A DNA stretch of 64,000 nucleotides. Origin: Arthrobacter sp. MMS18-M83 (lineage in GTDB: Bacteria; Actinomycetota; Actinomycetes; Actinomycetales; Micrococcaceae). Made by a program: the position numbers and the translations under genes. Positions 18,174-26,821 of the stretch are shown here, piece after piece; positions within the stretch are counted from its first letter, which is position 1; every line of letters begins with the position of its first letter. The stretch covers positions 5,008,738 to 5,072,737 of the forward strand of contig NZ_CP113343.1 of the NCBI RefSeq assembly GCF_026683955.1. The letters are read 5' to 3'. A model generated the notes under the pieces. It had not been told where the DNA came from and made no database searches. It saw only the letters and a list, made by a program, of their open reading frames with translations.

Positions 18174-19262
18174 ATGAAAAGCCCAACAAAATTACGCTTC
18201 GCCCTGGTGGGGGCCGGCGTCATAGGAAACCATCACCAGAAGGTCATGAAGGAGCTCTCCTCCGAGATCGAACTCGTCGCAGTCGTCGACCTGGAACTGC
18301 CAAAAGCGGAAAAAATCGCTTTCGCCCATGATGCACTCGCATTTACTTCGCTCTCAGAGGCGCTCGCTAACTGTGACTTTGATGCTGTTGCCGTCTGCAC
18401 ACCCACAGGGGCTCACGCAGAGGTGGGAATCGAGGCCCTGAACTCCGGCAAGCATGTCGTGATTGAAAAGCCGGCCGAGATCAGCCTGGCAGCTACAGAC
18501 GAGATAATCGCAGCGCAGCGAAGGTCTGGCAGGCAAGTCACCGTCATCTCCCAGCACCGCTTCGATCCGGCCGCGGAGATCCTGATGGAGGCGATCAGTG
18601 AGGGCGGACTTGGACGCCTGACGTCGGGGGTCGCAGCGATCAACTGGTGGCGCGGACAGAACTATTACGACTCGGGTGACTGGCGTGGCACTTGGGCCCT
18701 GGACGGCGGCGGGGCCCTCATGAACCAGGGCGTCCACACTGTCGATCTTTTAGTAGCTGCAATGGGTAAGCCAGTGGAAGTCTTTGCCTACACTGCTTGC
18801 CTCGCGCACGACCGCATTGAGGTCGAAGACGTCGCCGTCGGTGTCGTCAAATTCGAAAGCGGCGCTCTAGGAGTCCTGCACGGAACGACGGCGGCTTATC
18901 CAGGTCTGAGTGCCCGCCTTCAGGTGCACGGCGAAAGAGGCTCTGCCATCATCGACAATGACCAGCTGACATTCATCCACACCACTCCGGTTGGACATCC
19001 TCGGGCGGAGAAGCCATTTGGTGTCTCAGACTCCGCCAACCAAATTGACCGCCATAAGGTCTCCAACGGTTCAATACCCACCGCCGGCGCCAACCCGGGA
19101 CAACTCTCTGACGCTCACCGCTATCAGTACAGCAATTTCCTCGCGTCAATCCGTGGTGATGAGGAACTTCGGGTTGGTCTCGCTGAAAACCGGCAATCGC
19201 TAAGCGTCATACTCGGAGCCTACGAGTCTGCGCAGACCGGGTTGCCTGTGCGTTTGACCTGA
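18174..19262 (+). CDS. Gfo/Idh/MocA-family NAD(P)-dependent dehydrogenase (module A)
   Basis: 362 residues. The N-terminal Rossmann domain (FALVGAGVIGNHHQKVMKEL, CTPTGAHAEVGIEAL, GKHVVIEKPAEIS with the catalytic-site EKP) is followed by the alpha/beta substrate domain (WRGTWALDGGGALMNQGVHTVDLL, where His of the GVH motif is typical). The family oxidises or reduces sugars, inositols and glycosides. The ATG at 18174 follows GGAG and is preferred to a TTG 42 bases upstream. It lies 60 bases after the TIM-barrel gene and probably forms an operon with it. Confidence 0.88.
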   Translation: MKSPTKLRFALVGAGVIGNHHQKVMKELSSEIELVAVVDLELPKAEKIAFAHDALAFTSLSEALANCDFDAVAVCTPTGAHAEVGIEALNSGKHVVIEKPAEISLAATDEIIAAQRRSGRQVTVISQHRFDPAAEILMEAISEGGLGRLTSGVAAINWWRGQNYYDSGDWRGTWALDGGGALMNQGVHTVDLLVAAMGKPVEVFAYTACLAHDRIEVEDVAVGVVKFESGALGVLHGTTAAYPGLSARLQVHGERGSAIIDNDQLTFIHTTPVGHPRAEKPFGVSDSANQIDRHKVSNGSIPTAGANPGQLSDAHRYQYSNFLASIRGDEELRVGLAENRQSLSVILGAYESAQTGLPVRLT

Positions 19263-20252
19263 CTGGGCACGATCGACGGTGGCCACGACATCGGTCCACT
19301 GTCTGAAGTGGCGGCATCGAGTGTGTCCTGGGACCTCTCCAGGCCGGACCGGGCTGACCTCCGCACCCGCACGCGCATCCAAGCGCCTACCAACAGCCTG
19401 GCCAGAGCGTTGAGCGCGGGACGGACCGGTGTCGCGGCGGTGTTGGTTCCAGACATCACGAACCCCTTCTATTTCGACCTCATTAGGGGAACCCATCTCC
19501 AGCTCAAGGCAGCCGGCTATACCCAATTGTTGGTGGACACAGAGGAATCCGATGAAGTTGAATCCGGCGCGATGAAGCAGCTGGGCAAAACGGTCGACGG
19601 AATCATCGTTGCGGCCTCCAACCTGAGTGATGATGTCCTGCGTGAAAACGCGGCAAAGATGCCCATGGTCACCGTCAATCGCGACGTTCGCGGGGTTCCT
19701 GCTGTCATTATCGATACAGCGGCGGCGACCAACCGTGCACTAGATCATCTGATCTCGCTGGGTCATACCAGCGTCGCATACGTGGGAGGCCCGCCAATGT
19801 CCCAGTCCAGCATGAGGAGGTGGACCGCACTATCGGTTGCGGCGAAGGACCACGGGTTGGAGGTTTTCGGACTCGGGCCGTTCGCTCCGAACATGCAGTC
19901 GGGCGCGGCCGCGGCGGACTCCGCCGTCCACAGCGGAGTGACCGCCTGCATAACCTTCAACGATCTGATCGCCATCGGAATGATCCAACGGCTCCGCCAA
20001 CGCGGTCTCCGGGTGCCGGAAGACCTGAGCATCGTCGGTTGCGATGATGTGTTCGGGGCGGACTTCTGCAACCCCCCGCTGACGACCATGACGACTCCTA
20101 TCGAACTAGTCGGACGAGTGGCCGCGTCGATGCTGCTCGACCAGCTCAACCCAGTGTCAGGCGCAGCCAAGCGCCAGCGATCCTTGATTCCCACCCACCT
20201 GACTGTACGAGGCTCGACGGGTGCCTTCAGACCGGATGATTGCCACGGATGA
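19263..20252 (+). pseudogene. LacI-family regulator with eroded DNA-binding domain
   Basis: The sensing domain is complete and typical: NSLARALSAGRTGVAAVLVP, DITNPFYFDLIRG, VNRDVRGVPAVIID, DHLISLGHTSVAYVGG, ACITFNDLIAIGMI, SIVGCDDVFGADFCNPPLTT. The N-terminus is not: the reading frame starts directly after the previous stop codon as GTIDGGHDIGPLSEVAASSV, SWDLSRPDR, where an intact LacI HTH should read TIxDVAxxAGVSxxTVSxxLS. About 13 residues between TRIQ and NSLA (the usual EAAxxLGYxP) are missing. The first plausible start is a GTG at 19308, inside the HTH. It probably cannot bind DNA; I treat it as a decayed regulator. Confidence 0.7.
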
Positions 20253-20388
20253 CACGCCGGGTCTGTTTGTAACCTGGGTCTTTCAATGACGACGCTGCCC
20301 TGACTCATATGGCGACTGCCCGCTCTTGGCTGCCAGGCTTCGCTCCGCCGCTGCGGCAGAAAAAATGGATCCCGGAAGAGGATCGTAC

Positions 20389-21588
20389 CTACTCAGCAAA
20401 ATACCTGGCCTGCCCGACTTGGGGCGACATGTCGAGTAGCTCATCCGCACCAAGCCTCGCAGCACCGACCAAAGCCGCCTTATTTCCGAGACGCGACGGG
20501 CTAATCACCAAGCGGCGAGTGGCGATGGACATCGCCTCCTGATAGACCACGCCCCTGATTGTTGAGAGCACATCATCGCTGAGCTCAATCATTCCGCCAC
20601 CCAGGATAATCGTCCTCGGATTAAACATGTCAACCAAAATCGCCGTCAGCTGGCCCAAGTGACCTGCCGCATCCCGTAACGCAGCCAATGCGGCCGGATC
20701 TGCCTTTCGAACCAGCTGGGTCAGCGCCTTTCGTCCGGCCCGCGGATCTGTATCACTGTCTGTTTCGATACCAAGCTGGGACATGACGGCATGAAGACTC
20801 GCGTAGGCGCCGATGCAACCGACCTTGCCGCACTGGCATCGCGCATCAGCTCGGCTATCAATGCGCAAATGGCCAATGTCGCCTGCGGAACCGTCTGCAC
20901 CACGGTGGATTTTTGCGTCCGCCGTAATAAGCCCGGCACCGATCCCGGTCGAAAGCTGCAAGTGCAGCAATGGCAGCTCGTCGCGATGCACTGTTGTCGC
21001 TGCCCCCAGGGCCATAAGGTTTGCATCGTTATCCATGAGTGCCGGAGCACCGAAGTGCTCACTCAGGATTTTCGCGATCTGAATGCCCTCCCAGCCGGCC
21101 ATGATGGATCGGTGTGCCGTGACTCCCTCGTGGAAGTCCACGGGTGCCGGGACACTGGCTATGACCTGACGGACGTCGGAGAGTACGAGATCATGGCCGG
21201 ACAGGAGATCGGCTGCAGCATCGAGAACTCTCCCAATCACAGCCTTTGGGTCCGGATTCAACAGGATATCGATAGTGCGTGAGTCCACAACAGCGGCGCT
21301 CGCATCGGATATGGCTACGCAAGTATTCGTACGATCAAAGATCACATCCACGACATATCCGGCGCCCCTGCCGACCGTCAATTCTCTCGCCGGACGTCCC
21401 CGTGCCCCTTGGGACTCCTCCAACTCGGCGAGGACCTCATCGCGGAGCATTTGATCCACGTGTAGGCCAATCGTCGAGCGCGCCATCCCGGTCACTCGCG
21501 CCGCCTGGGCCCGGCTCGTCACTTTACCTGCAGCAACCAAACGCAGGATCGTATTGGCTGGCGATCGGTCGTTTGATAACTCGCTCAT
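20389..21588 (-). CDS. ROK-family transcriptional repressor (ROK2)
   Basis: 399 residues with an N-terminal winged HTH (TSRAQAARVTGMARSTIGLH, residues about 25-45) and ROK domain (VIASVPAPVDFHEGVTAHRS, APALMDNDANLMALGA, ADGSAGDIGHLR, CQCGKVGC zinc motif, MFNPRTIILGGGM). Very similar to ROK1 in every block, so the two are products of one duplication. It is divergent from the dehydrogenase at 21716. The motif at 21631-21650, with ATTTAGTC and GACTTAAAT half-sites around it, is its most likely operator. ROK operators commonly contain TTAGT/ACTAA half-sites. Confidence 0.92.
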   Translation of the reverse strand: MSELSNDRSPANTILRLVAAGKVTSRAQAARVTGMARSTIGLHVDQMLRDEVLAELEESQGARGRPARELTVGRGAGYVVDVIFDRTNTCVAISDASAAVVDSRTIDILLNPDPKAVIGRVLDAAADLLSGHDLVLSDVRQVIASVPAPVDFHEGVTAHRSIMAGWEGIQIAKILSEHFGAPALMDNDANLMALGAATTVHRDELPLLHLQLSTGIGAGLITADAKIHRGADGSAGDIGHLRIDSRADARCQCGKVGCIGAYASLHAVMSQLGIETDSDTDPRAGRKALTQLVRKADPAALAALRDAAGHLGQLTAILVDMFNPRTIILGGGMIELSDDVLSTIRGVVYQEAMSIATRRLVISPSRLGNKAALVGAARLGADELLDMSPQVGQARYFAE

Positions 21589-21612
21589 GCACTCATTATG
21601 ACCCAGATCATC

Positions 21613-21650
21613 TCATTTAGTCTGATGATCGGACTTAAATCGGCATCTTG
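21613..21650. promoter_or_regulatory. Candidate ROK operator with shared CGGCATCTTG motif
   Basis: ATTTAGTC and GACTTAAAT form an imperfect inverted repeat at about 21615-21640, followed by CGGCATCTTG at 21641-21650. The same decamer lies at 10190-10199 and 24087-24096. The site sits between ROK2 (-) and the dehydrogenase (+), 66 bases before the ATG at 21716. Confidence 0.5.
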
Positions 21651-21715
21651 TGGCACAAAGATCTCCGCGGATAGCCTGCGGATAGCGGCTTTTCAACCCA
21701 TCCAAAGGAACATCA

Positions 21716-22810
21716 ATGACTCGTAACATCGGCATCGTGGGCGCCGGCAATATCTCCGCGCGCTATATGCAAGGCCTGCAAAAGTACCCCGAACTAAAGG
21801 TCAACTACATCGCAGACATCGACCATGTGCGGGCCGCCTCGCTTGCCGCAGAATTCGCCGTGCCGCGTTCCGGCAGCGCAGATGCGCTCCTTGCCGACGA
21901 CAGCATCGACATCGTCATCAACCTGACACCACCGAATCTGCACGCCCGGACTGTCATCCAGGCGCTGGAAGCCGGGAAGAGCGTCTACGTGGAGAAGCCT
22001 CTGGCGACGACCCGGGAGGATGGGCTGCTCATGCTGAAGGCTGAACGGGAGAACCCCGGCATTCTCGGTTCCGCACCGGACACGTTCCTGGGCAGCGCAG
22101 GACAAACCGCCCGGCACGCCATAGACTCCGGCTACATCGGCACGCCAATCGGGGCAAGCGCATTCGTCCGCTCTTCTCGAGCAGAAACCTGGCACCCCAG
22201 CCCCGGCTTCCTCTTCCAGCAGGGAGGCGGACCGGTCATGGACATGGGACCGTACTACATCGCAGCCCTCGTGAACTGCCTCGGTCCGATCCGCCGAGTG
22301 AGCGCCGACGCACGCATCGGGTCCGAAACGAGAATTGTCACGGCACCCGACCGGACGGTGGACGAAATCCCGGTCACCGTCAATACACACGCATCCGCTG
22401 TCTTCTCATTCGCCTCCGGCGCCATCGGGACGGTTCTCATGAGCTTCGATGTCTGGGACACAACTCTGCCCAGGATCGAGATATACGGAACCGAAGGAAC
22501 ACTGAGCCTCAACGACCCGAATACCTTCGACGGCGATGTGCGGCTCAAGCGGCGCGAGCACGGCGAGTGGCAGGTGCTTAAGCCTGTGACACCCCTGTTC
22601 GGAGCCGTCGGCACGCCAGAGCAGCACCGCCGTGGACTCGGCGTGAATGACCTTGCTGGCGCATTGTCCGGCGGACCGCACCGGGCCAGCTCAAGCTTCG
22701 CTTTCCACGTCCTGGACGCCATGCTAGCGATCGACGAGGCAGCAGCCGCCAAGCAGACCATCTTCCTTGAGAGCCGGACAGAGCGTCCGGCACCGCTGTT
22801 CAATTCCTGA
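21716..22810 (+). CDS. Gfo/Idh/MocA-family dehydrogenase (module B, first)
   Basis: 364 residues. The Rossmann motif is NIGIVGAGNISARYMQGLQK, then INLTPPNLHARTVIQAL and GKSVYVEKPLATT (EKP). The substrate domain shows the GPVMDMGPYYIAALVNCLGP block found in the family branch that acts on larger sugar substrates (MDMGPYY in place of DxGxH). The ATG follows AAAGGAACATCA. It is the first gene of a run with the TIM-barrel gene 40 bases downstream, divergent from ROK2. Confidence 0.88.
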   Translation: MTRNIGIVGAGNISARYMQGLQKYPELKVNYIADIDHVRAASLAAEFAVPRSGSADALLADDSIDIVINLTPPNLHARTVIQALEAGKSVYVEKPLATTREDGLLMLKAERENPGILGSAPDTFLGSAGQTARHAIDSGYIGTPIGASAFVRSSRAETWHPSPGFLFQQGGGPVMDMGPYYIAALVNCLGPIRRVSADARIGSETRIVTAPDRTVDEIPVTVNTHASAVFSFASGAIGTVLMSFDVWDTTLPRIEIYGTEGTLSLNDPNTFDGDVRLKRREHGEWQVLKPVTPLFGAVGTPEQHRRGLGVNDLAGALSGGPHRASSSFAFHVLDAMLAIDEAAAAKQTIFLESRTERPAPLFNS

Positions 22811-22850
22811 ACCCAGGCTTCGGCCTCACATCATCGAAAAGAGTTTTCAT

Positions 22851-23759
22851 TTGCCTATCTCCCCCAGCCAGTTCGCCATCAATCCGCTCCAGTGGGTCGC
22901 CACGGACGACGGATGGATCAACCCCGGGCTTGCCCCCGCGCTCCCCGATCGCCTAGCCAGGATTGCTGCCGCGGGATTCACCGCTATCCAGTCTGAGGTT
23001 CCGTCCGGCTCCAGCGTGGCCGAATATGCTCACGCCCTTGAATCCGCTGGTATTCGCCCGGGTCCGGGATATATCGGGATGCCCTGGGAAGAACAATCTG
23101 CCGACAGGGCGCAATACCTCGAACGCGCCAAGGTGCTTGCCGCCAACAACGTCGAGCTTGGCAATGAGCTGCTCTTCCTGGCAATGGGCATGCAACGTGA
23201 CGCGCCGCGAGTGGCGCATCCTGCCGTCGGTCACGACCACAACCCAACACGACTGGAGCAGGTCCGGGACTACCTCGCCGAGGCCGCTGAGATCATCACC
23301 GCCGAAGGCGCAGTCGCTGCCCTGCACCCACACATCGGAACCTGGGTGGAAACCGCAGACGACGCCCGCTTCGTTCTGGACACGGTGGACGAGAAGATCC
23401 TGAAATTCGGTCCCGACGCCGGACACTTTGCTTGGACTGGCATCGATCCAGCCCTGATCATCGCCGAATACCGCACTCGAGTCGCAGGAATCCACATCAA
23501 GGACTACCGATTGGATGTAGCACTCAGGAGCCGCACCGAAGATATTGATTACCGATCCACGGTCCGTGCTGGAATCTGGACCGAGCCCGGAGCCGGCGAC
23601 GCCGATATCCCTGGAATCCTGGCCGCCGCTGGTGATGACTTCACAGGCTGGGTGGTCGTCGAAGTGGACCGCGGAACCACGGAAGCCCCTGAAGACAGTG
23701 TTGATCTGTGCGGCCGCTGGTTTACCAGCCACTTCGGGCTGGAGAATGCTTCGCGCTGA
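22851..23759 (+). CDS. IolE-like TIM-barrel isomerase/epimerase or dehydratase (module B)
   Basis: 302 residues, a clear paralogue of 17211-18113: PISPSQFAINPLQWVATDDG, GIRPGPGYIGMPW, ALHPHIGTWVETADDARFVL, KFGPDAGHFAWTGIDPALII, VAGIHIKDYRLD, GWVVVEVDRGT. The presumed metal ligands are kept. A TTG at 22851 was taken as start because it aligns with the paralogue's ATG (LPISPSQFA against MSIAPSQFA) and GAAAAGAG lies upstream. A longer ORF opens inside the previous gene but lacks family similarity there. A strong terminator follows at 23792. Confidence 0.83.
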   Translation: MPISPSQFAINPLQWVATDDGWINPGLAPALPDRLARIAAAGFTAIQSEVPSGSSVAEYAHALESAGIRPGPGYIGMPWEEQSADRAQYLERAKVLAANNVELGNELLFLAMGMQRDAPRVAHPAVGHDHNPTRLEQVRDYLAEAAEIITAEGAVAALHPHIGTWVETADDARFVLDTVDEKILKFGPDAGHFAWTGIDPALIIAEYRTRVAGIHIKDYRLDVALRSRTEDIDYRSTVRAGIWTEPGAGDADIPGILAAAGDDFTGWVVVEVDRGTTEAPEDSVDLCGRWFTSHFGLENASR

Positions 23760-23791
23760 ATTGCCATCGACTACGGAGGCGGGAAGTCCTC

Positions 23792-23822
23792 GGCCGGCTG
23801 CTCATCTTTTGAGCGGCCGGCC
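23792..23822 (+). terminator. Hairpin terminator after the module B enzyme pair
   Basis: GGCCGGCTGCTCA (23792-23804) pairs with TGAGCGGCCGGCC (23810-23822), 12 of 13 with one possible G-U, and a 5-base loop (TCTTT). It ends the dehydrogenase/TIM-barrel transcript and separates it from the ABC operon. Confidence 0.7.
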
Positions 23823-24319
23823 GATTCTGTCCCCGGCCTCTAGCAAGCTGCACCACGTCACGCGCGCTTAGGCAAGCATCTCGAACTCAGTAACCATAGG
23901 AGGACACACGTTTTGACTCCTCGAATAAGGATCCGCTCCGTCTTGGCTTGGGCCGGATCGATTTGTGCCCGGTACAGCATGGTCATGGCCGGATTGGCGT
24001 GCGAATCCGAGGCGTCTCTCACCGCCGGACCCGACGATAGGCAACGCCGACCTTTGCATCAATTACGCCGATTAGAAAACTAATTTCGGCATCTTGCGAA
24101 CAGGTGAACGCTAAATGATGCTTAAACAATGCAGTGACGGGGCCCACAGCGAGGACTACGGAAAGGTCGCAGGCGTGCCAACCCGAGCGCAGGAACGGTT
24201 TTCCGTGTTCACCAGGCAAGCCCCCTGGCCACGCGGAGGCCAACAATCCCGGATCTTCCAAACGCCAAAGCAAGCACTAACTTGCAGTTGAAATTCCAGT
24301 TCCTTCAAGGAGTAAGACC
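23823..24319. promoter_or_regulatory. Upstream region of ABC operon B with shared motif at 24075-24096
   Basis: No gene is supported here. At 24075-24096 lies GAAA then ACTAATTTCGGCATCTTG, 19 of 22 identical to 10178-10199. It overlaps an inverted repeat ATTAG-AAAA-CTAAT (24071-24084), the kind of half-site spacing expected for a ROK repressor. It is 224 bases upstream of the next ATG, so the transcript would have a long leader. I see no riboswitch-like structure in that leader. Confidence 0.5.
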
Positions 24320-25837
24320 ATGAAACGAAAGCTCATACTTGCCGGCGCCGTGTCGCTGGCGCTGGCGATGTCAGCCTGCGGGGGTAGCGGGGGCGCGGAA
24401 TCAGGTGGCGCCAAGGCCGGTGGCACGCTGAATCTCGCTGTATCCCAGGCCCTGAAGTCCTGGGACCTCGCCGAAGCAGGCATGGGGAATGCCGAACAGT
24501 ACTACGAACCGGTCTTCGATGCGCTGCTTCACATGGACTCCAAAGGTGCACCCACCGCGAACCTCGCCACGTCGTGGCAATACGACGCAACCCTGACGAC
24601 ACTCACGCTCAAACTACGGACCGACGTGAAGTTCAGCGACGGAACGCCGCTGGATGCGGAAGCGGTCAAGGCCAACCTGCTGCACACCAAAGCCGGCAAA
24701 AGTGAAGCCGCAGCCCTGATCAAAGCAATTTCCGACGTTCAAGTTACCGATCCATCAACTGTCCTGGTTAAGTTGTCCACCCCGACGCCGTCGCTTCTGA
24801 GGAGCCTGGCCAACGTTCCCGGCATGATCGCCAGCCCGAAGTCACTCACGAGTCCCCAGGTCCCCGTGGGTTCGGGACCCTACACCCTCGACCCGGCAGC
24901 CACTACTGCCGGCACCGAGTACGGGTTCGTAGCGAACCCGAACTATTGGGATAAGAGTTCCTACCCATTCGCGAAAGTGGACATCAAGACGATGTCTGAC
25001 CCGACGGCGCGGACCAATGCGCTTCTGTCTGGTCAGCTTGACGGCGCCGGCATTTCCCCGGACCGTGTTGACGCTGTCAAGGCCGGAGGCCTCAAGGTTG
25101 ACACGGTTACTCCCGGGGTCGTTGAAGGACTCTACATCTGGGACAAGAAGGGCGCAATCGTACCGGCTCTTGCCGATGTCCGTGTGCGTCAAGCTCTCAA
25201 CTACGCGTTCGACAGCGCATCGATTGTAAAAATCGCCAAGAAGGGCCTGGGGACGCCAACAACCCAGCATTTCACGTCTGACAGCGAAGCTTTTGTGCCC
25301 GAAATGGATCAGACTTACAAATATGACCCTGCGAAAGCCAAAGCGCTGCTGGCTGAGGCCGGATACGCTAACGGTTTCGACGTTGTCATGCCCGACATTT
25401 CATCGCTCTTCCCGGAGATGCAGGCGGCCATGGTTGAGCAGTTGGGGAACATCGGCGTGAGGGTCAAACTGGATAAGATTCCGTTCGATCAATTCATGCC
25501 CTCGATTCTTGCCGGCAAGTACGCCATGTCCTACTTCAAGACAGGTGGCGTCGATCCCTGGATCGCCATCCAGCTCATCGTTTCCAAGCAGGCCACGTGG
25601 AACCCATTGCACTACGAAGACACGCATGTAACTGACTTGTTGTCCCGGATCAGTGCCTCCACCGGATCTGCGCAGGTCGCCCTGTATAAGGAACTGAACA
25701 CGTACTTGGTCCAGCAGGCTTGGGATGCACCCTGGGACGTGGTGAAGGACGTCTACGCGTCCTCGAAGAACGTCCAGGTCACTATGCACCCGTTCTACCA
25801 GACCCCGCCCCTGTTCAACTTCAAGCCGGCCAGCTAG
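24320..25837 (+). CDS. ABC transporter family-5 solute-binding lipoprotein (operon B)
   Basis: 505 residues. Signal peptide MKRKLILAGAVSLALAMSAC with lipobox MSAC, then a Gly/Ser-rich linker (GGSGGAESGGAKAGG). The family-5 core matches operon A block for block: SWDLAEAGMGNAEQYYEPVF, LRTDVKFSDGTPLDAEAVKA, PVGSGPYTLDPAATTAGTEY, VVEGLYIWDKKGAIVPALAD, VRQALNYAFD. The strong likeness means both carriers bind related ligands. The neighbouring dehydrogenases and TIM-barrel proteins point to a glycoside or cyclic polyol rather than peptides. The ATG follows AAGGAG. Confidence 0.92.
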   Translation: MKRKLILAGAVSLALAMSACGGSGGAESGGAKAGGTLNLAVSQALKSWDLAEAGMGNAEQYYEPVFDALLHMDSKGAPTANLATSWQYDATLTTLTLKLRTDVKFSDGTPLDAEAVKANLLHTKAGKSEAAALIKAISDVQVTDPSTVLVKLSTPTPSLLRSLANVPGMIASPKSLTSPQVPVGSGPYTLDPAATTAGTEYGFVANPNYWDKSSYPFAKVDIKTMSDPTARTNALLSGQLDGAGISPDRVDAVKAGGLKVDTVTPGVVEGLYIWDKKGAIVPALADVRVRQALNYAFDSASIVKIAKKGLGTPTTQHFTSDSEAFVPEMDQTYKYDPAKAKALLAEAGYANGFDVVMPDISSLFPEMQAAMVEQLGNIGVRVKLDKIPFDQFMPSILAGKYAMSYFKTGGVDPWIAIQLIVSKQATWNPLHYEDTHVTDLLSRISASTGSAQVALYKELNTYLVQQAWDAPWDVVKDVYASSKNVQVTMHPFYQTPPLFNFKPAS

Positions 25838-25879
25838 CAACCCCGGCACTAGACCACCAGTAACTAGAAGGAGGACGGG

Positions 25880-26821
25880 ATGGCCGTGTTTCTGATTCGG
25901 CGCCTGTTGGCAGGGATCCTGCTCGTGATCCTCGTCGCCAGCGCGACCTACATCTTGCTGAATTACACAGGATCTGACGTGGCTCGCAACATTGTGGGGG
26001 AAACGGCGACGCCGGAGCAGGCCTTGGCCAAGGCCGCGGAACTAGGGCTCAACCGACCGCTCGGAGTCCGCTACTTTGACTGGCTTGGTACGACCTTCAG
26101 CGGCGACCTAGGCAAGTCCTGGTTCAACAATGTGCCCGTGTCGACCACGCTGCTGAATGGCCTGCCGGTAACCCTGTCGATCATTTTCGGTGCTTTGGTC
26201 CTGTCAGCCTTGGTCAGTGTCATCCTGGGCTCGCTGGCGGCTGTCCGTGCTGGCTGGTTTGATAAGACCGTTCAGGCTTCGGCGGTACTGGCTGATTCGA
26301 TCCCCGGCTTCCTCGTGGCGCTCGTTCTGGCCATGGTGATCGCGGTAAACCTCGGTTGGCTCCCGGCGACAGGTTTCGTCCCGTTCCAGCGCTCTGCGGT
26401 TGAATGGCTGCGATCCATTACTTTGCCGTCGGTTGCACTGGCATTCGGGGCCACCGCGGCGACCACCCTGCAACTTCGCGGCTCCATGCTTGACGTTCTC
26501 AAACTGGACTACGTTCGCACACTTCGCAGCCGCGGCTTGAGCGACCGGCGGGTTGTGTTCAAGCACGTCCTCCGCAACGCTGCACCTCCGGCTGTTACCG
26601 TGCTCTCCCTTCAATTCATTGGACTGGTCGGAGGAGCGGTTATCGTCGAAAAAGTCTTCGGGCTTCGCGGCATCGGCAGCATCGCCACTTCGGCGGCGGT
26701 CCAGGGGGATGCGCCGGTGGTGCTGGGCGTCGTGATCGTGATGGTCCTGATCGTTGTCGTTGTAAATCTCATTGCTGACCTGGCTTACGGCTGGCTCAAC
26801 CCCAAGGTGCGTGCAGAATGA
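25880..26821 (+). CDS. ABC transporter permease, DppB type (operon B)
   Basis: 313 residues, the same length as its paralogue at 11873-12814. First helix IRRLLAGILLVILVASATYI; loops GLNRPLGVRYFDWLGTTFSG and GDLGKSWFN; EAA loop RTLRSRGLSDRRVVFKHVLR; last helix VLGVVIVMVLIVVVVNLIAD. Inner-membrane channel half with DppC-like partner fused to ATPase next door. The ATG follows GAAGGAGGACGG. It overlaps the next start by 4 bases. Confidence 0.92.
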   Translation: MAVFLIRRLLAGILLVILVASATYILLNYTGSDVARNIVGETATPEQALAKAAELGLNRPLGVRYFDWLGTTFSGDLGKSWFNNVPVSTTLLNGLPVTLSIIFGALVLSALVSVILGSLAAVRAGWFDKTVQASAVLADSIPGFLVALVLAMVIAVNLGWLPATGFVPFQRSAVEWLRSITLPSVALAFGATAATTLQLRGSMLDVLKLDYVRTLRSRGLSDRRVVFKHVLRNAAPPAVTVLSLQFIGLVGGAVIVEKVFGLRGIGSIATSAAVQGDAPVVLGVVIVMVLIVVVVNLIADLAYGWLNPKVRAE

